A stretch of DNA of 43,500 nucleotides. Source: Mesostigma viride. Taxonomy: Eukaryota; Streptophyta; Mesostigmatophyceae; Mesostigmatales; Mesostigmataceae. A program made the translations under genes and the position numbers. The stretch's first letter is position 1; every line of letters starts with the position of its first letter. Shown piece by piece: positions 40,401 through 43,500 of this stretch. The notes beneath the pieces are model-generated. The model did not search any database, had not been told where the DNA came from, and saw only the letters and a program-made list of their open reading frames with translations. The stretch lies in contig RPFO01000667.1 of assembly GCA_009746045.1 (NCBI GenBank), positions 4,879,367 through 4,922,866 of the forward strand, given 5' to 3'.

Positions 40401-41065
40401 AACAAAAACAAGAACACTGCCACCTACATCAAAGCCAACACCAACACCAACACCAACACCAACACCAACACCAACACCAACACCAACACCAACACCAACA
40501 CCAACACCAACACCAACACCAACACCAACACCAACACCAACACCAACACCAACACCAACACCAACACCAACACCAACACCAACACCAACACCAACACCAA
40601 CACCAACGCTCATGCCAACGTGAATATCAGCCCCAGCGCCAGTGCCCTCCATGTCCTCGTCGCCAATATGGTCGTTATCCTCGCCACCATGTCATCAAGT
40701 TGCTGTAGTTCAATTCGTGGACGCCACTGCCATGGCCGCTTGCCTCCATCGCATCTGTTGCCACCATCATCCTTGCGTTGCCATTCTCATGCCCTTCTCA
40801 TCTTTTAGAAACAGCAAGTTTAGAAACATTGTTGGTTCTGTTGCTAAACTTGTACTCGTGGTAATGAAGGCCATCATTGCGTTGTAAGCAATCTAAGCCA
40901 AGGTTGCATCGTTCAACTTCTGATGAGGCCATTCTTTTATCTGCTCTCTTTCCCGTGCGGTTTTGACAGGCCCACAAGGCCTTTGCAGCGCTACATCTAC
41001 GGCAGGCAATTGGGAAAGTGCTGATTGTGCCCGACCGCCAAAGCAGCCCATGCGCCAAGCTATGA
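28827..41065 (+). CDS. NADPH:quinone oxidoreductase (zinc-free MDR), nine exons, PTS1
   Basis: Plus strand, 412 residues. Exons: 28827-28958, 31119-31211, 31985-32106, 33861-33919, 35410-35459, 36391-36756, 37969-38145, 38741-38884, 40970-41065. All introns are GT-AG with consistent phases. The family transfers hydride from NADPH to quinones or enones. The GroES-like half shows [27 protein letters not shown] and VAVGDAV. The Rossmann half has [20 protein letters not shown] (residues about 157-176). The zinc-ligand pattern of alcohol dehydrogenases is absent. Later conserved blocks are [33 protein letters not shown] and QAIGKVLIV. Residues about 204-266 are an Ala/Gly/Ser/Thr-rich insertion absent from usual relatives. 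The C-terminus is CAKL, a PTS1 signal, so a peroxisomal location is likely. Closest to the QOR-like 2 subgroup. Confidence 0.92.
29679..29960 (-). mobile_element. MITE-like element, copy C, starting in (TTAA)n
   Basis: It begins after TTAA repeats (29679-29694) and matches the reverse complement of 41966-42235 along most of its length. Shared stretches include CATATCCCTGAGAAGGGGCA, ATACATTCT, GTGTAAACT and CAGCAGAGAGT. No coding capacity. It lies in intron 1 of the oxidoreductase gene. Confidence 0.65.
30321..30890 (+). repeat. 57 copies of the 10-mer CCATTCTGCT
   Basis: The array keeps exact 10-bp register for 570 bp. Variants are only point changes (TCATT, CGGCT, CCGCT and, near the right end, CATGCT). 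Long open frames through it are artefacts of the period. It lies in intron 1 of the oxidoreductase gene, ending 228 bp before exon 2. Confidence 0.98.
32080..32670 (+). repeat. Exon 3 donor of the oxidoreductase and three decayed echoes
   Basis: The real end of exon 3 (GACGCTCTAGAGGACCGTGT before GTGAGT, 32087-32112) recurs as GACGCTCTAGAGGACCGCGT with GTGAGC (32183-32208). It recurs as GCTGATGCTTTGGAGGACCC with TGTGAG (32541-32569) and as GCTGATGCCGCCGAGGGCCG (32639 onward). The first spacing is 96 bp and the last pair is also about 96 bp apart. The coding sense (F)ADALEDRV is partly kept. Confidence 0.75.
33010..33125. repeat. About four copies of a ~34-bp repeat
   Basis: The unit is approximately GGCTACTAAGATGGGCTAGT followed by AGAGTA, with small changes. 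It lies in intron 3 of the oxidoreductase gene. Confidence 0.75.
34364..34425 (+). repeat. (TGCC)n microsatellite
   Basis: About 13 units of TGCC with one interruption. It lies in intron 4 of the oxidoreductase gene. Confidence 0.9.
34474..34657 (+). repeat. Four copies of a 46-bp tandem repeat
   Basis: Units start at 34474, 34520, 34566 and 34612 and begin AGTAGTAGCAATAAG. They are almost identical. Intron 4 of the oxidoreductase gene. Confidence 0.95.
34790..35060. repeat. Decayed tandem repeat of CCTGGCT-AGCTGTTGCC type
   Basis: Variants of ACCTGGCTAGAGCTGTTGCC recur about every 40-60 bp, too diverged to give a clean unit. Intron 4 of the oxidoreductase gene. Confidence 0.4.
35338..35402 (+). 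repeat. Short CCATGC-CACCATGCC repeat
   Basis: Repeats of CATGCC with CAC or TCA spacers run almost up to the exon 5 acceptor at 35409. Confidence 0.7.
35688..35875 (+). repeat. Four copies of a 47-bp hairpin repeat
   Basis: Units start at 35688, 35735, 35782 and 35829. Each contains the inverted pair TGAAGCAG and CTGCTTCA around CCCCTTCGGTT. Intron 5 of the oxidoreductase gene. Confidence 0.95.
38563..38690 (+). repeat. Two decayed echoes of the exon 8 acceptor
   Basis: The real exon 8 start is CAG then AACCTCACGCTCCACGGG (38741). Echoes are ACAG then AAAATCTCACGCTGCACCG (38565 onward) and CCAG then AACTCATACTGCACGGCG (38657 onward). Spacings are 90 and 84 bp. Both would read NLTLH- or LILHG-like peptides. 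Confidence 0.6.
39742..39897 (+). repeat. (CTC)n trinucleotide array
   Basis: About 50 nearly perfect CTC triplets in intron 8 of the oxidoreductase gene. Confidence 0.97.
39975..40392 (+). repeat. (CAAAAA)n hexanucleotide array
   Basis: More than 60 units. Left-end variants are CAAAAT-like; interruptions are one CGAAAA near 40075 and four CAATAA units near 40218-40241. Intron 8 of the oxidoreductase gene. Confidence 0.97.
40436..40606 (+). repeat. (CCAACA)n hexanucleotide array
   Basis: About 28 nearly perfect units, 45 bp after the CAAAAA array and related to it by C replacing A at two positions. Confidence 0.97.
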
Positions 41066-41407
41066 TCTCAATGCAGGCGTGCGCATGTATTCTATACACG
41101 ATCTAGCTGGAGGTGGTTATGGGGGGACACTGCCAATAGTCGTGCATTCGTCGATCATTGCATTGAGCTATATGGCCAGCAAATTAGTTTTAAGGGCAAT
41201 TGGAGTTACATGACTGGCAAATTGACTGTGAGCGCTGTATCTGACGTGAGTAATGCCAAAGACTTTTAGTGTTCTCTGGGGGGGAAATTTCTCTCATTAG
41301 AAGGGGTGGAGCAGCAGCTCCCTTTTGCCATGAGGTCAAAGGCGAGATATTTCTTATGGGAAACTGCTTCCTTGGTTGGGAGAAGACTGACCCCCCGCCC
41401 GTGCTCA

Positions 41408-41448
41408 GGTCACCTTTGGCCCAAAGGTGACCACCTTTGGCCCAAAGG
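41408..41448. repeat. Perfect 12-bp-arm palindrome plus shortened copy
   Basis: GGTCACCTTTGG (41408-41419) and its exact complement (41421-41432) around one C, followed by CCTTTGG-C-CCAAAGG (41434-41448). It lies downstream of the oxidoreductase stop. Confidence 0.9.
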
Positions 41449-41454
41449 GGAGCA

Positions 41455-41700
41455 CGGCGGGCTTTGGCACCCATTCATGAGGCCATGGCCGTCGGCCTGG
41501 CGGACGGGCCCCCAAGCTCCGCCTCCTGGATGACGCCAACCCTGACTGGCCGGTGCACTACCCTGATGGCTTCAAGCTGCTCAGCAGCTGGCTCCCAACT
41601 GCAAACAGGACATGAAGACCCGGATCGGCCTGGCGTCGGGGATTGAACTCACGACGACCACCGCTGGTGGAGCAACTTCGCCCTGGCCCGCATGCTTAAG
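41455..41700 (+). pseudogene. Decayed coding fragment, unassigned
   Basis: In shifting plus-strand frames it reads LAPIHEAMAVGLADGP, then KLRLLDDANPDWPVHYPDGF, KLLSSWLPTANR and HDDHRWWSNFALARMLK. The pattern looks protein-like but matches nothing I recognise. It has no intact frame. Confidence 0.3.
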
Positions 41701-41904
41701 TGAGACATGTTAAGGTCATCGTGAGGTTAGAACTTGGATGAATCGACTGGAGGGGTGGAGACATAGAGCAGCGTGGGTCCATGGACTAGGGCTGTCAGCA
41801 TCGGCAGCAAAGGATATCTAAATTATCCTTCTGGGCCCAAACCTCGATCCTTTTTGCCCATGTAATGGGGGCGCCAATTAAGGGGCCAGTATGGTAATCA
41901 TGTG

Positions 41905-42252
41905 GCTCACGCCTACGCACATGTGCGCAGGTATAATGGGACTCCCCACGGATGATGCATTAAGAATTTAGCCAAGCTCTGCCTATATGCAGAGAGCTAC
42001 TCTCTGCTGAGAAGCCATGCCCTAGCAATTGTTTAGCCATGATGATCTTCCACCCTATGTCCGCGCCTTAGGTGCTGGAATTCATAGTGGTGCATGAGCA
42101 CTTTGCATGTGCGTACCCAGAGCAGGTGTAGTTTACACCCTACCCTTGCAGGAAGTAGCCCAGAATGTATTAAAAGCCATATGCCCCTTCTCAGGGATAT
42201 GTGCTGCATGTATTCCCAACGGAGGATTGTTACTTAATTTAATTTTTAATGG
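41905..42252 (+). mobile_element. MITE-like element, copy B
   Basis: The left part (41905-41963) matches the right arm of 16653-16955. The remainder matches the reverse complements of copies A (15432-15662) and C (29679-29960). The right edge is AT-rich (TTACTTAATTTAATTTTTAA). A TTAATTAGTTTATTAATG-like stretch at 42484-42502 (minus sense) may mark another boundary. Confidence 0.6.
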
Positions 42253-42542
42253 TTATCATGAAATCATCCACATAAATCGTCATCACATTTCTATGCACAA
42301 AATGGGAATGGGCCCCACAGCAAAATTCCAGCACAGTAACAATTCATAGTCATCCATTGTAGCGTGCTGGCACACATGTCCTTCCAAACATAATTCGTTT
42401 CTTATGTGACTCCACGAGCAGTCCCAGGTGCATTACATGCCTGGTACCCGGTGCCATCACCATTGGCCCCCCACCGCCATGCATTAATAAACTAATTAAT
42501 TAGACTCGTGCTCCCGTTGGGGAGTCACGGAGCATTAACCCC
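42253..42542. other. No gene seen
   Basis: AT-rich unique-looking DNA between the MITE copy and the terminal array. CCCGTTGGGGAGTCACGG at 42514-42531 resembles the outer end of copy A. Confidence 0.4.
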
Positions 42543-43500
42543 GATGGATGGATGGATGGATGGATGGATGGATGGATGGATGGATGGATGGATGGATGGA
42601 TGGATGGATGGATGGATGGATGGATGGATGGATGGATGGATGGATGGATGGATGGATGGATGGATGGATGGATGGATGGATGGATGGATGGATGGATGGA
42701 TGGATGGATGGATGGATGGATGGATGGATGGATGGATGGATGGATGGATGGATGGATGGATGGATGGATGGATGGATGGATGGATGGATGGATGGATGGA
42801 TGGATGGATGGATGGATGGATGGATGGATGGATGGATGGATGGATGGATGGATGGATGGATGGATGGATGGATGGATGGATGGATGGATGGATGGATGGA
42901 TGGATGGATGGATGGATGGATGGATGGATGGATGGATGGATGGATGGATGGATGGATGGATGGATGGATGGATGGATGGATGGATGGATGGATGGATGGA
43001 TGGATGGATGGATGGATGGATGGATGGATGGATGGATGGATGGATGGATGGATGGATGGATGGATGGATGGATGGATGGATGGATGGATGGATGGATGGA
43101 TGGATGGATGGATGGATGGATGGATGGATGGATGGATGGATGGATGGATGGATGGATGGATGGATGGATGGATGGATGGATGGATGGATGGATGGATGGA
43201 TGGATGGATGGATGGATGGATGGATGGATGGATGGATGGATGGATGGATGGATGGATGGATGGATGGATGGATGGATGGATGGATGGATGGATGGATGGA
43301 TGGATGGATGGATGGATGGATGGATGGATGGATGGATGGATGGATGGATGGATGGATGGATGGATGGATGGATGGATGGATGGATGGATGGATGGATGGA
43401 TGGATGGATGGATGGATGGATGGATGGATGGATGGATGGATGGATGGATGGATGGATGGATGGATGGATGGATGGATGGATGGATGGATGGATGGATGGA
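42543..43500 (+). repeat. Perfect (GGAT)n tetranucleotide array, runs off the edge
   Basis: About 958 bp, roughly 239 units, without a single visible change. The array continues beyond the window, so its length is unknown. Confidence 0.99.

Noticed and set aside
39960-40808. Open frames of over 200 codons in the hexanucleotide arrays
   Set aside because: Dipeptide repeats produced by simple-sequence DNA inside an intron; no start context or flanking coding signal.

Overview
Nuclear DNA of a eukaryote. Two genes are split by canonical GT-AG introns of about 0.2-2.2 kb, a third is a GC-rich single-exon gene, and most of the rest is nested mobile elements and simple repeats. The DnaJ-like protein, with its glycine-rich segment ahead of the J-domain, resembles stramenopile (brown-alga, diatom, oomycete type) proteins as I remember them, so a stramenopile alga is the best guess. 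This rests on family resemblance only.

Layout. 1-10020 (minus strand): a decayed Ty3/gypsy retrotransposon running off the left edge. It reads, from its 5' side, ORF1 with an RNase H1-type hybrid-binding domain, Gag, protease, RT and RNase H. Three later insertions cut it: a 695-bp hairpin-rich element (567-1261) and two TTAA-flanked elements of about 1.7 kb (2013-3732 and 7123-8820) that share a core but have different ends. 10250-11985: a decayed coding region of unknown family. 12282-13958: an intact DnaJ-domain gene. 13959-18568: intergenic DNA with MITE-like copies, a LINE ORF1 fragment, a SINE-like segment and a duplicated 349-bp block that is almost entirely short hairpins.

18569-28101 (minus): a complete nine-exon gene for the scavenger mRNA-decapping enzyme DcpS. 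28827-41065 (plus): a complete nine-exon gene for a zinc-free NADPH:quinone oxidoreductase ending in AKL, a peroxisomal PTS1 signal. The two genes are divergent and share a 725-bp upstream interval. I assembled both exon by exon; all splice phases agree. The introns hold large tandem arrays: 57 copies of a 10-mer, (GGGGAA)n-like and (GA)n tracts, (CTC)n, (CAAAAA)n and (CCAACA)n. The last ~960 bases are an unbroken GGAT array running off the right edge.

The most unusual observation is that at several splice junctions of both genes a short piece of exon edge plus its splice site recurs one to four times in the neighbouring intron, often at about 82-96 bp spacing, as decayed tandem copies ('junction echoes'). 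This suggests these introns grew by tandem duplication across the exon-intron boundary.
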